Part shown: one piece after another, positions 42,355 to 52,275 of the stretch | Layout: every line of letters starts with the position of its first letter | Position numbering within the stretch: position 1 is the first letter of the stretch | Notes under the pieces: model-generated | What the model saw: only the letters and a program-made list of their open reading frames with translations | What the model was told of the DNA's origin: nothing | Database searches by the model: none | Assembly: GCA_019454985.1 (NCBI GenBank) | Contig: JACFNF010000003.1 | Location: 62,001 to 126,000 of the forward strand | DNA length: 64,000 bases | Direction: 5' to 3' | Origin: Bacteroidales bacterium | Lineage (GTDB): Bacteria; Bacteroidota; Bacteroidia; Bacteroidales; F082 | Position numbers and translations under genes: made by a program

Positions 42355-43509
42355 ATGCGCCAAATCATCAGTTCCGATTTTCGCCTGGGTATCCTTGGAG
42401 GCGGACAGCTTGGCAAAATGTTGTGCCAGGCGGCCAGTGCGTGGGATATCACCACCTGTGTGCTCGACCCCGATCCCGAAGCATCGGCCTCAGGGGTGGC
42501 ATCGCGCTTTACGAGAGGAAGTTTCCGCGATTATGAAACCGTGATGGCTTTTGCAAAAGATGTGGATTTGCTGACCGTTGAAATCGAAGGAGTGAACATT
42601 GAAGCCATTGAGGAATTAGAAAAATCGGGCTTGCCCGTCTTTCCGCAATACAATTGCCTGCGCATCATTCGCGATAAAGGACTGCAAAAGATGCTTTATC
42701 GCGATCACGGTCTTCCAACGGCTGATTTCAAGCTTTTTGAAAATGATGACCAGATACGCAATGCGCTGAATGAAGGTGTGTTACGGATGCCTTTTGTCCA
42801 AAAGACAAGGCTATCGGGCTATGATGGTCAGGGGGTTTTAGTGGTTCGCACAAATAATGATCTTCCAAAACTGTTTGCCGCACCCAGTCTTGTTGAAGAT
42901 TTTGTGGAAGATGCCCTCGAAATAGCGGTCATCGTGTCGCGCAACATTCACGGTGAAGTTTCGTGTTATCCGGCAGTAGAGATGGTTTTCAACCCAAAAG
43001 CCAATTTGGTGGAATCCTTGCTTTCGCCTGCACGCATTGCAGATCATCTTGCAGATGAAGCCGCCCGCTTGGCCAAAGCCACAGCCGAAGCTTTGGGAAT
43101 TGTGGGACTACTGGCCGTAGAGTTTTTTATTGACAAGAATGGTTGCTTGTTGATCAACGAATCGGCGCCAAGGCCTCACAACAGCGGTCACCACACCATC
43201 GAGAGTGCCATTACTTCGCAATATGAACAGCATTTGCGCGCAATTTTTGGATACCATCCCGGCTCAACCCAACTCACATCGCCTGCCGTGATGGTGAATA
43301 TCCTGGGAAGCGAAGGTTCTATCGGTCCGGTAGTGTACAAAGGCCTTAACGAAGTGCTCGGAATGGAAGGGGTGAAACTCCATATTTACGGTAAAAGACA
43401 AACCCGCCCATACCGGAAGATGGGCCATGCCACCATTTTGGCTGCTACGGTTGAAGAGGCGCTTGAAAAAGCCGGTCGCGTACTGAAAACATTGAAAGCA
43501 GAAGCATAA
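42355..43509 (+). CDS. purK: N5-carboxyaminoimidazole ribonucleotide synthase
   Basis: A 384-residue ATP-grasp enzyme that converts AIR, bicarbonate and ATP to N5-CAIR in purine synthesis. The family start [20 protein letters not shown], then [26 protein letters not shown], and [15 protein letters not shown] are all present. It is followed by purE after 11 bp, so the two are an operon. A terminator hairpin directly precedes its start codon. Confidence 0.95.
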   Translation: MRQIISSDFRLGILGGGQLGKMLCQAASAWDITTCVLDPDPEASASGVASRFTRGSFRDYETVMAFAKDVDLLTVEIEGVNIEAIEELEKSGLPVFPQYNCLRIIRDKGLQKMLYRDHGLPTADFKLFENDDQIRNALNEGVLRMPFVQKTRLSGYDGQGVLVVRTNNDLPKLFAAPSLVEDFVEDALEIAVIVSRNIHGEVSCYPAVEMVFNPKANLVESLLSPARIADHLADEAARLAKATAEALGIVGLLAVEFFIDKNGCLLINESAPRPHNSGHHTIESAITSQYEQHLRAIFGYHPGSTQLTSPAVMVNILGSEGSIGPVVYKGLNEVLGMEGVKLHIYGKRQTRPYRKMGHATILAATVEEALEKAGRVLKTLKAEA

Positions 43510-43520
43510 AACATTTGAAT

Positions 43521-44021
43521 ATGAGCAATATAAAACCAATTGTCAGCATCATCATGGGTTCTGATTCCGATTTACCGGTGATGCGTGAAGCCGCAGAAAA
43601 ACTCAATGAGTTTGGCATTGCTTGCGAGGTGAAGGTAGTCTCGGCACATCGGACTCCGGAATATATGGTCAGTTTTGCCAAAGATGCTGCCGCAAGGGGT
43701 ATCCGGGTGATCATTGCCGGAGCCGGTGGGGCTGCGCACCTGCCGGGGATGGTGGCAAGTCTGACTCCACTGCCGGTCATTGGCGTACCCGTTAAATCGT
43801 CGAACTCTATCGCAGGCATTGACTCCCTGCTTTCCATCGTGCAAATGCCAAAAGGAATCCCAGTAGCCACGGTAGCCGTAAATGGCGCAGCCAATGCAGG
43901 AATACTTGCTGCACGGATCATTGGATCTTTCGATCAAGGGGTTCGCCAAAAAATGGTGGATTTTATGGAACGCCAGACCCGGGATGTACTTCTCAAAACA
44001 GACCAAGACCTGATGGTTTGA
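43521..44021 (+). CDS. purE: N5-carboxyaminoimidazole ribonucleotide mutase, class I
   Basis: A 166-residue enzyme converting N5-CAIR to [23 protein letters not shown], and [15 protein letters not shown] are the class I signatures, with active-site His in SAHRTP. The ATG at 43521 is used; a TTG two codons earlier is in frame but weaker. It is downstream of purK, which makes its substrate. Confidence 0.96.
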   Translation: MSNIKPIVSIIMGSDSDLPVMREAAEKLNEFGIACEVKVVSAHRTPEYMVSFAKDAAARGIRVIIAGAGGAAHLPGMVASLTPLPVIGVPVKSSNSIAGIDSLLSIVQMPKGIPVATVAVNGAANAGILAARIIGSFDQGVRQKMVDFMERQTRDVLLKTDQDLMV

Positions 44022-44102
44022 AATCAGAAAGAATAGAAGCATTCTTCCAAATTTGTTGAAGTTTGCCTTTCCGCAACAGAATTATTGTTCCAGTGCATTG
44101 AG

Positions 44103-44110
44103 TATTTTTG
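44103..44110 (+). promoter_or_regulatory. Candidate -7 element of the copper-regulator gene
   Basis: TATTTTTG, an exact match, 31 bp before the ATG at 44141. It lies across an alternative TTG start at 44108, which is thereby disfavoured. Confidence 0.45.
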
Positions 44111-44140
44111 TCGGGAATAAGCCAGAAAAATCAGATCATC

Positions 44141-44704
44141 ATGCCACGGCTTTTTATTAAAAATATGGTTTGCGACCGTTGCATTATGGCTGTAGCCCAG
44201 CTCCTCAGCCGGATTGGCATAACAGCAAGCAGCATCACACTCGGCGAGGTGGTGCTCGAACAAGAGCCAACTTCCGGTCAAATGGAGGATATTGCTCATG
44301 GACTCAAGGACTTAGGTTTTGAACTGATTGATGACAAAAAAAGCCGCATCATCGAAAAAATTAAAACCGTCATCATCGAGCATGTTCATTATCGTCAGAA
44401 TGGTGCAAAATGGAATATCTCCGATATCATAAGCCACGAGCTACATCACGATTATGGTTATCTTTCCAATTTATTTTCCGAAGTGGAAGGTACCACCATC
44501 GAGAAATACTATATTGCCCAGAAAATTGAGAAGGTCAAAGAATTACTTGTTTATGACGAGTTGTCACTCAGCGAGATAGCCTTTCGTTTGAATTATTCAA
44601 GTGCAGCTTATCTGAGTAACCAGTTTAAAAAAATCACCGGGCTCACGCCGGGTCATTTCCGGAAAATAGGGCGGAGCAAACGCAAGCCTTTGGACAAGGT
44701 GTAA
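44141..44704 (+). CDS. AraC-family regulator with N-terminal CxxC metal-binding (HMA-like) domain
   Basis: A 187-residue protein. Residues 1-70 have the length and beta-alpha-beta pattern of a heavy-metal-associated domain (FIKNMVCDRCIMAV, with Cys11 and Cys14 as the metal-binding pair; DLGFELIDD near the end). Residues about 75-180 are an AraC-type helix-turn-helix region (YIAQKIEKVKELLVYDELSL, IAFRLNYSSAAYLSNQFKKI, TGLTPGHFRK). The gene lies 87 bp upstream of the copA-like gene and in the same direction. A copper(I)-responsive activator of the ATPase and chaperone is the simplest reading; it is inference, because the domain fusion and context are what supports it. Confidence 0.83.
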   Translation: MPRLFIKNMVCDRCIMAVAQLLSRIGITASSITLGEVVLEQEPTSGQMEDIAHGLKDLGFELIDDKKSRIIEKIKTVIIEHVHYRQNGAKWNISDIISHELHHDYGYLSNLFSEVEGTTIEKYYIAQKIEKVKELLVYDELSLSEIAFRLNYSSAAYLSNQFKKITGLTPGHFRKIGRSKRKPLDKV

Positions 44705-44791
44705 AAATTACAATTCATTTCCATAATTCCGTATCGCGTATTTGATTCAGAACAATCAATTTTGCAATGTTCATTTGAAATTTTGTCAGTT

Positions 44792-47206
44792 ATGTCAACA
44801 TTGCAAGCAATGCCCGTCATTCTTCCGCTTCAGGGAGTGGAAAGCGAGCATGGCGCACAGATTATCGAGAAAGCCTTACGTCAGATCAACGGAATTGTAA
44901 AAGCTAAAGTTGAGGTAAACAATCGCCGGGCTCTTGTAGAAATTGACGATACAGAAACATTAAATGAAGTTGTTAAAACGATCAGGGGTTTAGGCTATCA
45001 GGTTATTACACTAAAGAAAACTTTTCCGGTACTGGGTATGTCGTGCGCCTCCTGCGCAGCCAGCGCCGAGAGCATGACCAAACACAGCGAAGGAGTGGTG
45101 GAGGCTTCGGTGAATTTTGCAACCGGAAATCTCAGCGTGGAATATCTGCCTAATATGACCGATGCTGTCAAACTTCAGAAAGCTGTTCAATCGGTAGGTT
45201 TCGACCTCATGCTTGAAGATGGCGACAATCGTAAGGAATCGTTGGATGCCATTCACGCCCGCAAATTTGCCGAACTTCGTTTTAAAACCCGATGGGCGAT
45301 CATCCTGTCGCTTCCCATTCTCATTTTAGGGATGTTTTTCATGGAAATGCCCTATGCCAACCTGATCATGTGGGCGCTTTCGACACCGGTTGTGTTTTGG
45401 CTCGGACGCGGATTTTTTGTAAATGCCTGGAAACAAGCACGGTATCGCTCGGCAAATATGGACACTTTGGTTGCCCTGAGTACCGGAATTGCATATCTTT
45501 TCAGTGTCTTCAATATGTTGTTTGCCGATTTCTGGCAGAAAAGAGGGCTCGAAGCGCATGTTTATTTTGAAGCTGCATCGGTCATCATTGCTTTTATCTT
45601 GCTGGGGCGTCTGCTCGAAGAAAAAGCCAAAGGCAACACTCAATCGGCCATCAAAAAGCTGATGGGATTACAGCCAAAAACAGTCATCGTGATACAGTCC
45701 GACGGGAACGAACAAGTGATTCCCATTGAGGATGTGAAAGTTGGCGATCAGATTGTTGTGAAACCAGGGGAAAAGATTGCCGTGGATGGACGAGTGATTT
45801 CCGGCAGCTCTTATGTTGATGAAAGCATGCTCAGTGGTGAGCCTTTGCCAATTATGAAACAGGAAAACGATCGTGTTTTTGCTGGAACCATTAACCAGAA
45901 AGGAAGTTTCCGTTTTCTGGCTGAAAAAGTTGGCCGCGAAACGATGCTCGCACATATCATCAAGGCAGTTGAGGAAGCACAAGGAAGCAAAGCTCCGGTG
46001 CAAAAATTGGTGGATCGCATCGCAGCCATTTTTGTACCTACAGTGATGACCATTGCTCTAGTTACCCTACTTGTTTGGACTTTTCTGGGAGGCGATGACG
46101 GCATTGTTCACGGGCTGCTCGCTGCCGTCACCATACTCGTGATTGCCTGTCCGTGTGCCCTTGGATTGGCTACGCCTACCGCTATTATGGTTGGGGTTGG
46201 AAAAGGAGCAGAAAACGGAATCCTGATCAAAGATGCCGAAAGTCTGGAATTGGCCGGAAAAACACAGGTTGTTGTTTTGGATAAAACGGGAACCATCACC
46301 GAGGGGCGGCCTGCAGTGACTGAAGCAGCCTGGATCACGGGTGAAACAAAAAATGTTAATGTTCTTATTGCCATCGAGAAACAGTCGGAACATCCATTGG
46401 CAGAAGCAGTTGTGAATTATTTTAACGAAACAAGTCCGGCAGAAATTTCCTCTTTTGAAAGCATTACCGGTAAAGGAGCCAGGGCTTCCTTTGAAGGCGA
46501 GACCTATTATGTGGGCAATGCAAGACTCATGGAAGAAAATGGCATCGAACTTCAGGATGCGCTTACTGATAAAGCTGCTGCATGGAGCAACGAAGCCAAA
46601 ACTGTGATTTGGTTTGCAAACAGCAAGCAGGCCCTTTCGGTGATTGCCATAGGCGACAGCATTAAAGAGAGCTCGCCCTCTGCCGTTTCGCAATTGCAAT
46701 CTATGGGAATCGAAGTGGTGATGCTCACCGGTGACAATGAAAACACAGCGCGCTCGATTGCTGCACAAACAGGTATCAAACAGTATAAATCCGAACTTTT
46801 GCCACAAGATAAGGCTATTTTTGTCAAGGAGTTGCAAAAAAGCGGCAAACTCGTAGCAATGGTTGGTGATGGCATCAACGACAGCACGGCTTTAGCCACA
46901 GCCGATGTAAGCATAGCGATGGGGCAAGGTAGCGACATTGCCATGGACGTGGCCAAAATGACCATCATCTCATCGGATTTGGAAAAAATCCCGAAGGCAG
47001 TGAAACTGTCCCGGCAAACGGTGGAAACAATCAGGCAAAATCTCTTTTGGGCCTTCATCTACAACCTCATCGGGATTCCGCTTGCCGCTGGCATCTTGTT
47101 TCCTTTCAACGGTTTTTTGCTCAATCCCATGATCGCAGGAGCCGCCATGGCCATGAGCAGTGTGAGTGTGGTAAGCAACAGCTTGCGCCTGAAATGGAAA
47201 AAATAA
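44792..47206 (+). CDS. copA: Copper-translocating P1B-type ATPase
   Basis: An 804-residue inner-membrane pump. The ATG at 44792 is chosen over a TTG at 44762. Two N-terminal HMA folds are seen: the first (about 5-70) has GVESEHG in place of the CxxC loop and so should not bind metal; the second (about 77-145) has GMSCASC (Cys85, Cys88). The membrane CPC motif (453-455) marks Cu(I)/Ag(I) specificity, followed by DKTGT with phosphorylated Asp497, SEHPLAEAV, and [10 protein letters not shown]. The C-terminal membrane pair ends the protein. Cu(I) export from cytoplasm is expected. The gene sits between the CxxC-AraC regulator and a small HMA chaperone. Confidence 0.93.
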   Translation: MSTLQAMPVILPLQGVESEHGAQIIEKALRQINGIVKAKVEVNNRRALVEIDDTETLNEVVKTIRGLGYQVITLKKTFPVLGMSCASCAASAESMTKHSEGVVEASVNFATGNLSVEYLPNMTDAVKLQKAVQSVGFDLMLEDGDNRKESLDAIHARKFAELRFKTRWAIILSLPILILGMFFMEMPYANLIMWALSTPVVFWLGRGFFVNAWKQARYRSANMDTLVALSTGIAYLFSVFNMLFADFWQKRGLEAHVYFEAASVIIAFILLGRLLEEKAKGNTQSAIKKLMGLQPKTVIVIQSDGNEQVIPIEDVKVGDQIVVKPGEKIAVDGRVISGSSYVDESMLSGEPLPIMKQENDRVFAGTINQKGSFRFLAEKVGRETMLAHIIKAVEEAQGSKAPVQKLVDRIAAIFVPTVMTIALVTLLVWTFLGGDDGIVHGLLAAVTILVIACPCALGLATPTAIMVGVGKGAENGILIKDAESLELAGKTQVVVLDKTGTITEGRPAVTEAAWITGETKNVNVLIAIEKQSEHPLAEAVVNYFNETSPAEISSFESITGKGARASFEGETYYVGNARLMEENGIELQDALTDKAAAWSNEAKTVIWFANSKQALSVIAIGDSIKESSPSAVSQLQSMGIEVVMLTGDNENTARSIAAQTGIKQYKSELLPQDKAIFVKELQKSGKLVAMVGDGINDSTALATADVSIAMGQGSDIAMDVAKMTIISSDLEKIPKAVKLSRQTVETIRQNLFWAFIYNLIGIPLAAGILFPFNGFLLNPMIAGAAMAMSSVSVVSNSLRLKWKK

Positions 47207-47243
47207 TTAAATCTATTTAATTAAAAATCAATAATTTACCATT

Positions 47244-47462
47244 ATGGAAACGAAAGAATATCGCTTTAAAACCAACATCAACTGCGGTGGTTGCATCGCC
47301 TCTGTTTCACCTTTTCTGAACGCTGAAACACGTATTGCCGAATGGAAAGTGGATACAACCGACAAAGACAAAGTTTTAACGGTAAAATCGGAAGGTTTGA
47401 GTGCTGAAGAAGTAGCCAATGTGGTTCGTTCAGCCGGATATAAGGCTGAGCCTATCGGCTAA
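47244..47462 (+). CDS. Small HMA-domain copper chaperone (CopZ-like)
   Basis: A 72-residue single HMA domain with the loop NINCGGCIAS (Cys14, Cys17). It lies 37 bp after copA in the same direction. Such proteins carry Cu(I) to the ATPase and the sensor. CGGC with a Gly-Gly linker and acidic surroundings is seen in Bacteroidota chaperones; zinc or other soft metals cannot be excluded. Its stop overlaps that of the convergent GH29 gene by 4 bp. Confidence 0.85.
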   Translation: METKEYRFKTNINCGGCIASVSPFLNAETRIAEWKVDTTDKDKVLTVKSEGLSAEEVANVVRSAGYKAEPIG

Positions 47463-48931
47463 TCTCCTGCATAGATTCCGATCTCGCTCAGACAAGGTTC
47501 GGCTGCCGAAGGTAATATGCGAATACGAAATTGTGTCGTACTTACCAGTTCCGGAAGCTGAATAATACGTTGGGCGCCAATGCTGGTGGCTTGTGCAACA
47601 GGCCGCCAATCATTGTTTTCATATATATCGAATGCAACAGAATCAATCCGTTGGCCAAGTGGGATGTATTCGCGAAGGCGGATATAACGAAAAGTAACGG
47701 GTTGTTTCCATTGCAGCCGTAGCTCGGCCTGACAAACCCCGTCATCGGTGGCCCAATAGGTTGAAAGATCGTCGTCAGTGAGATTTTGCAACCCAAAAGC
47801 CGGTTGAGCCTGTCTGACATTGCTGACATTCATTTCGGCTTGTTTAGCTAAATTTATAGAGAAAGTTTCTTGAAGCCACCGGCCAAAGTTCTGTAAAACA
47901 GCAACATCGTTTTGATGAAGCAGCCCGTTTTTATCGGGCGAAAGGCCAAGGTCGAGGCTTTGGCCATGGCCAACTGAACTCAGGTAAATCGTTTTTAACA
48001 TTTCGACGGTTTTCACCAACGAATCCTGTTCGGCATGATAAAACCATCCCGGTCTGAATGGCACGTCACATTCGCCCGGCATCCAATATTTTCCATCTCG
48101 GTGGCCTTCAACCCCCTCGAGATAGCGGGTATCGCCGGGCACCGGCCGTTCGCTATACAGGTTTCCTTGCGGGCTATAAGTGGCCCAGCAGGTTTCGCCA
48201 GCCAGACCGTTTTCATTGCCAATCCAACGGACATCAGGTCCGGCATCGCTGAAGATGCAGGCGTTGGGTTGCATACGACGTGTCATTGCCCATAAGCTAT
48301 CCCAACCGTAGTAGATACTTCGATCAATCTGACGATGTTCTTTTGCACCTCCATAAAACCCATCGCCTCCATTGGCACCATCGTGCCACGACATGAACAA
48401 CGTGCCATAGCCGGAATAGATTTCCCGAAGCTGTTCACGATAAATTTTCACATATTCCGGGCTTCCATAATATGGATTGTTGCGATCCCAAGGAGAAACA
48501 TAAACACCAAATTTCATCCCAAGGCTGTCGCATGCTTTCCGAAACTCCATCACCATATCGCCTTGACCATTTTTCCACGGGCTGCGGCTGATATTGTAAT
48601 CGGTTGTTGCCGATGGCCACAAACAAAAGCCGTCATGATGCTTGGCAACAAGAATAATTCCTTTCATACCGGCCTGCCGGGCTGCACCAACAATCTGGCC
48701 GGCGTCAAACTTAGTCGGGTTAAAAACGGCTGGGTCGGCATCACCATAGCCCCATTCTTTGCCTTCGAAAGTTGTGGGTGTATAATGAATAAGCCCATAA
48801 AACTCCGTTTCGTGCCAACGCAATTGCCTCTCACTTGGCAATGCACCAAAAGGTTTGGGTTCATGAATATGAACGGATGTACATCGAATCAATAATAGGG
48901 GAAAAATGAGGAAAAAAAGCAAGCGCTTCAT
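47459..48931 (-). CDS. GH29 alpha-L-fucosidase lipoprotein with C-terminal F5/8-like domain
   Basis: A 490-residue protein. The ATG at 48931 gives a lipoprotein signal (LLLIRC) and is supported by a promoter 28 bp upstream; longer frames up to 48961 start with TTG and cross the promoter. Residues about 28-350 carry GH29 blocks: WHETEFYGLIHYTPTTF, ILVAKHHDGFCLWPS, SPWDRNN and SWHDGANG, where the Asp is the likely nucleophile. Residues about 365-490 look like an F5/8-type carbohydrate-binding module (LTDDDLSTYWATDD). Release of alpha-L-fucose from glycans at the cell surface or periplasm is expected. It is not next to a SusC/D pair. Confidence 0.9.
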   Translation of the reverse strand: MKRLLFFLIFPLLLIRCTSVHIHEPKPFGALPSERQLRWHETEFYGLIHYTPTTFEGKEWGYGDADPAVFNPTKFDAGQIVGAARQAGMKGIILVAKHHDGFCLWPSATTDYNISRSPWKNGQGDMVMEFRKACDSLGMKFGVYVSPWDRNNPYYGSPEYVKIYREQLREIYSGYGTLFMSWHDGANGGDGFYGGAKEHRQIDRSIYYGWDSLWAMTRRMQPNACIFSDAGPDVRWIGNENGLAGETCWATYSPQGNLYSERPVPGDTRYLEGVEGHRDGKYWMPGECDVPFRPGWFYHAEQDSLVKTVEMLKTIYLSSVGHGQSLDLGLSPDKNGLLHQNDVAVLQNFGRWLQETFSINLAKQAEMNVSNVRQAQPAFGLQNLTDDDLSTYWATDDGVCQAELRLQWKQPVTFRYIRLREYIPLGQRIDSVAFDIYENNDWRPVAQATSIGAQRIIQLPELVSTTQFRIRILPSAAEPCLSEIGIYAGD

Positions 48932-48958
48932 GTGGTTCTGTAGGTTTTTAAGGGTCAT

Positions 48959-48989
48959 CAAAGGTAGTCAAAAAGCAGTCAGAATCAAG
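48959..48989 (-). promoter_or_regulatory. Promoter of the GH29 gene
   Basis: Leftward CTTG (48986-48989), a 19-bp spacer and TACCTTTG (48959-48966). It matches the consensus with one mismatch and decides the start codon. Confidence 0.6.
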
Positions 48990-49069
48990 AGGTCAATACG
49001 TTTGTTGATTAAAGTAGTCCGTTGTCTGAATTTTTATACTTCAGGAAGAGAAAGTAAAAACCGCTTTTC

Positions 49070-49077
49070 TATTTTTG
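49070..49077 (+). promoter_or_regulatory. Candidate -7 element of the first MFS gene
   Basis: TATTTTTG followed by CC, an exact TAnnTTTG match, only 14 bp before the ATG, implying an almost leaderless mRNA. No -33 element found. Confidence 0.4.
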
Positions 49078-49090
49078 CCAAAATTTTCAG

Positions 49091-50290
49091 ATGACAAAGC
49101 GAACATACGAGTCCCAGACGGTTTATTTGATCCTTTATGCCTTGAGCATATCGCATCTGCTCAACGACACTTTGCAATCGCTCATCCCTTCGATCTATCC
49201 CATTGTCAAAGAAAACTATCAACTTACATTTTCACAGATCGGCCTGATCACGCTCACTTTCCAACTCACGGCTTCTTTGTTTCAGCCGCTTGTAGGTTTA
49301 TATACCGACAAAAAGCCACAACCTTTTTCGCTTGCCATTGGAATGAGCTTCACACTTTTAGGCCTCATTGCTTTGTCTTTTGCGAATCATTTCTACCTTC
49401 TTCTCATTTCGGTTGCAATGATTGGCACAGGCTCTTCGATTTTTCATCCTGAAGCTTCGCGTATGGCACATGCGGCTTCCGGTGGCAGACGAGGCTTTGC
49501 GCAATCGGTTTTTCAGGTAGGGGGGAACGCCGGAAGCTCTTTTGGCCCTCTCCTTGCTGCCTGGATTGTTGTGCCTTACGGGCAGGGGAGTGTTTTATGG
49601 TTTACGGCCATTGCCTTTTTGGCCATCATGGTATTGAGTTTCGTAGGAAATTGGTATCAACAGAATGTTTTGCCGAGGCGAAAAACCAAAAAGCATTCGG
49701 CAAATTTGCCTGAATTGGCTTTGCCTCGCAAAAAAGTCATCATAGCAGTTACAATACTGCTTGTGCTGATTTTCTCAAAATATTTCTACATGGCAAGCCT
49801 GACGAGCTATTTCACTTTTTATCTGATGGACAAGTTTGATGTCTCGGTTCAAAGAGCGCAGATTTACTTGTTTGTGTTTTTATTTTCGGTGGCGGCTGGT
49901 ACATTCTTTGGCGGCCCGGTAGGCGACAGGATTGGCCGTAAATATGTGATTTGGGTTTCAATATTGGGTACAGCGCCTTTTGCCTTGTTGTTGCCACATG
50001 CTAACCTTTTCTGGACCAGTGTTTTGATTATTCCCATTGGATTTATTCTGGCTTCGGCTTTTTCAGCAATCCTTGTCTATGCCCAGGAACTGATACCCGG
50101 AAAAGTTGGTTTAGTTTCGGGTTTGTTTTTTGGCTTTGCCTTTGGAATGGGGGGATTGGGTTCGGCACTCATTGGCAACCTGATTGACAAAACCAGCATC
50201 GAGTATGTTTATTCGCTCACCGCATTTCTGCCCCTCATTGGCTTCATCACAGCATTTTTACCCAATTTACATCATGCCAGTAAAGCTTAG
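49091..50290 (+). CDS. MFS transporter, fosmidomycin-resistance (Fsr)-like
   Basis: A 399-residue twelve-helix major facilitator. SISHLLNDTLQSLIPSIYPI and TGSSIFHPEASRMAH are the typical signatures of Fsr-type efflux proteins, and DRIGRKYVIW is the loop signature in the second half. A broad role in drug or metabolite efflux is likely; the natural substrate is unknown. It converges on the next MFS gene with a 4-bp overlap at the stops. Confidence 0.88.
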   Translation: MTKRTYESQTVYLILYALSISHLLNDTLQSLIPSIYPIVKENYQLTFSQIGLITLTFQLTASLFQPLVGLYTDKKPQPFSLAIGMSFTLLGLIALSFANHFYLLLISVAMIGTGSSIFHPEASRMAHAASGGRRGFAQSVFQVGGNAGSSFGPLLAAWIVVPYGQGSVLWFTAIAFLAIMVLSFVGNWYQQNVLPRRKTKKHSANLPELALPRKKVIIAVTILLVLIFSKYFYMASLTSYFTFYLMDKFDVSVQRAQIYLFVFLFSVAAGTFFGGPVGDRIGRKYVIWVSILGTAPFALLLPHANLFWTSVLIIPIGFILASAFSAILVYAQELIPGKVGLVSGLFFGFAFGMGGLGSALIGNLIDKTSIEYVYSLTAFLPLIGFITAFLPNLHHASKA

Positions 50291-51462
50291 GCAACTGACC
50301 GCACAGGCACAAATGCCACAAAATAAATTGCAACGAACAGGCTGATTGCCGAGGCAATCACAAGCGCGGTTGCCGATCCGAACCGAAACCATATAACACC
50401 TGTCAACGTGCTGGCTATCATGGTGCTAATGCTTTGAAATGCCGTAAAAGTTCCTATGGCAGTTGCAGTTTCTTCGCGTGTAACAATGTTGGTGATCCAG
50501 GCTTTCGAAATTCCATCGGTGGCAGCAGAAAAAAGCCCATAAGAAAAGAAAAATACATAAAATAGGATTTGATCCGAGGCAAAGGCAATACCACTATAGC
50601 TCAGAGAAAACAGTATCAGCCCAACGACAAAAATAGCTTTGAGGCCGGCACGGTCGGCCAGAATGCCCAAAGGGAATGAGCAAAGTGCAAAAATAAGGTT
50701 GTAAAAAATATAGAGGCTGATAACGCTCGCGTCGTTGAGTCCTGATTCTTTAGCCTTGAGCAGAAGAAAAGCATCGGAGCTATTGACGAGTGCGAAAACG
50801 AGTAAGCCAATAACCAACCGTTTATAGCTGGAGTGGCTTATTTTCCAATACTTTACAAACGAAAACAGTGAAACACCAACGGATGCTTGTTTCTGTTTTC
50901 CTTTTTTGTCTCGAAGCAACATCGAAGCCGCTATAGCTAGCAGCCCCGGAACAAAAGCGATGAAAAACAGGGTTCGGTAATCTGTTGGATACCATCGAAG
51001 ATAAACTAATGCCAGCAAAGGGCCCAATACTGCCCCTAAAGTGTCCATCGAACGATGAAAACCAAACACTTTTCCCTTTGTTTTGGCTGTGGCCTCATCC
51101 GAAAGCAGCGCATCACGCGCAGCAATCCGTATTCCCTTCCCAAAACGATCTAAAGTGCGGGCAAAAAATACCCATAATGGCCACACAAAAACTGCCATCA
51201 AAGGTTTAGACAAAGTACTCAAGGCATAACCGGCTTGCACAAAAGGAACCCGCCGGCCGCGGCTGTCGGAGAGTTTGCCAAAATATCCCTTACTCAGACC
51301 GGCCACTGCCTCGGCCACTCCTTCCAAAATCCCAATCAGAACTACCGAAAAGCCAATATTTTTTAGGTAGATTGGCAAGACAGGATAAAGCATCTCGCTG
51401 GCCATATCAGCAAACAAACTGACTATAGATAAAATCCAAACGCTTTTGCTGATGTGTTTCAT
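50287..51462 (-). CDS. MFS transporter
   Basis: A 391-residue major facilitator with about twelve transmembrane helices. The ATG at 51462 (MKHISKSVWILSIVSLFADM) is chosen; a frame extension to 51510 would reach into the upstream terminator. GKLSDSRGRRVPFVQAGY and DRFGKGIRIAARDALL are the cytoplasmic-loop motifs of this subgroup, often annotated as antibiotic or arabinose-efflux-type permease. Substrate unknown. It is read toward the Fsr-like gene and separated from the ferritin gene by a terminator. Confidence 0.86.
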   Translation of the reverse strand: MKHISKSVWILSIVSLFADMASEMLYPVLPIYLKNIGFSVVLIGILEGVAEAVAGLSKGYFGKLSDSRGRRVPFVQAGYALSTLSKPLMAVFVWPLWVFFARTLDRFGKGIRIAARDALLSDEATAKTKGKVFGFHRSMDTLGAVLGPLLALVYLRWYPTDYRTLFFIAFVPGLLAIAASMLLRDKKGKQKQASVGVSLFSFVKYWKISHSSYKRLVIGLLVFALVNSSDAFLLLKAKESGLNDASVISLYIFYNLIFALCSFPLGILADRAGLKAIFVVGLILFSLSYSGIAFASDQILFYVFFFSYGLFSAATDGISKAWITNIVTREETATAIGTFTAFQSISTMIASTLTGVIWFRFGSATALVIASAISLFVAIYFVAFVPVRSVA

Positions 51463-51478
51463 CGCAGGTATGTTGGCT

Positions 51479-51556
51479 AAAAAAACAAGCGGTTTGTCAG
51501 TTGTCCACAAGGGCTTTTCAGTCCTTAAATTCAGACAAATCCTGACAACCGCTTGT
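51479..51556 (-). terminator. Terminator after the ferritin-like gene
   Basis: A long stem with one bulged base (51542-51556 with 51485-51500, ACAAGCGGTTGTCAG and its complement) encloses a loop of about 41 nt and is followed on the minus strand by seven T. It ends 17 bp before the MFS start codon. Confidence 0.65.
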
Positions 51557-51584
51557 TGCAGTGTGAGTTACTGTAATTTTGCAA

Positions 51585-52082
51585 TTAATTTCCGGGTCTT
51601 CCGGCTGCAATACGTTTGCTTTGTTCAATAGATTGGAGGGCAAGATATTTGTCGCCAAATTTGGCAAGATTGTCAATTTCCTTGTCATATTGGTCAAAAT
51701 GGCGCTCCTCGTCGTCAACCAAGGCTTCAAAAATCTTTTTTGTTGCTGAGTCGGCATTCTGCGCGCATTCGTTTGCCCAGCGGTTGTAGTCGTTGGCGCT
51801 GTCGGTTTCCATTTGTGCAGCAAGCTCGAGCATCTCTTTCACATCGTGGATACGCTTCACTTCGTGTCCAACTTTCATATCAACCTCGCCTTTGAGGAAA
51901 AGAATGCGTTCGGCCAGAACTTCAACATGCCGCATCTCTTCGATTGCCGTCCGCTTGAATAAGCCCGAAAGCAGTTCATAGCCCTGATCATCGCAATGAA
52001 AATGAAAATACATATACTGATGAACGGCTGAAAGTTCATCGGCAATAGCTCTGTTGAGCAGTTCAATACTTTTTTCTTTCAT
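51585..52082 (-). CDS. Bacterioferritin/ferritin-like diiron protein
   Basis: A 165-residue four-helix protein. Ferroxidase-type ligands are spaced as in bacterioferritin: Glu in RAIADELSAVHQY, EExxH in AIEEMRHVEVLAE, Glu in METDSANDYN, and DDEERHFDQYD. Bacterioferritin stores iron in a 24-mer and binds heme through a Met near residue 52; that Met is not evident here at the standard place, so heme binding is uncertain and a non-heme ferritin is possible. A terminator follows and an upstream promoter element fits. Confidence 0.88.
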   Translation of the reverse strand: MKEKSIELLNRAIADELSAVHQYMYFHFHCDDQGYELLSGLFKRTAIEEMRHVEVLAERILFLKGEVDMKVGHEVKRIHDVKEMLELAAQMETDSANDYNRWANECAQNADSATKKIFEALVDDEERHFDQYDKEIDNLAKFGDKYLALQSIEQSKRIAAGRPGN

Positions 52083-52207
52083 AACTTTTTGTTTAATTAT
52101 TTAATGTTAATAGACTGCATTCAAATAAGTTATAAGCTTACAAAATTTTACAAGCACCTGCTTTTTTGAAAAAAAGTCATCATCAAAACTGACCTCAGTG
52201 ATTCAGC

Positions 52208-52215
52208 CAAAAGTA
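52208..52215 (-). promoter_or_regulatory. Candidate -7 element of the ferritin-like gene
   Basis: Leftward TACTTTTG, an exact match, about 126 bp before the start codon. No -33 TTTG at normal spacing. Confidence 0.35.
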
Positions 52216-52275
52216 CGAAATATTGTCGAAAAAAGGAGGAAAAATAGAAAATTTCGTGTTGAATCCGCTGCCATT

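Noticed and set aside
46067..46837. Long minus-strand frame (256 residues) inside copA
   Set aside because: It is antisense to the conserved CPC-to-DKTG region of the ATPase, is rich in Cys, Phe, Asn and His, and has no family resemblance.
47244..47462. Mercury-resistance MerP protein
   Set aside because: The CGGC loop and position after a CPC-type copper ATPase with no mer genes favour a copper chaperone.
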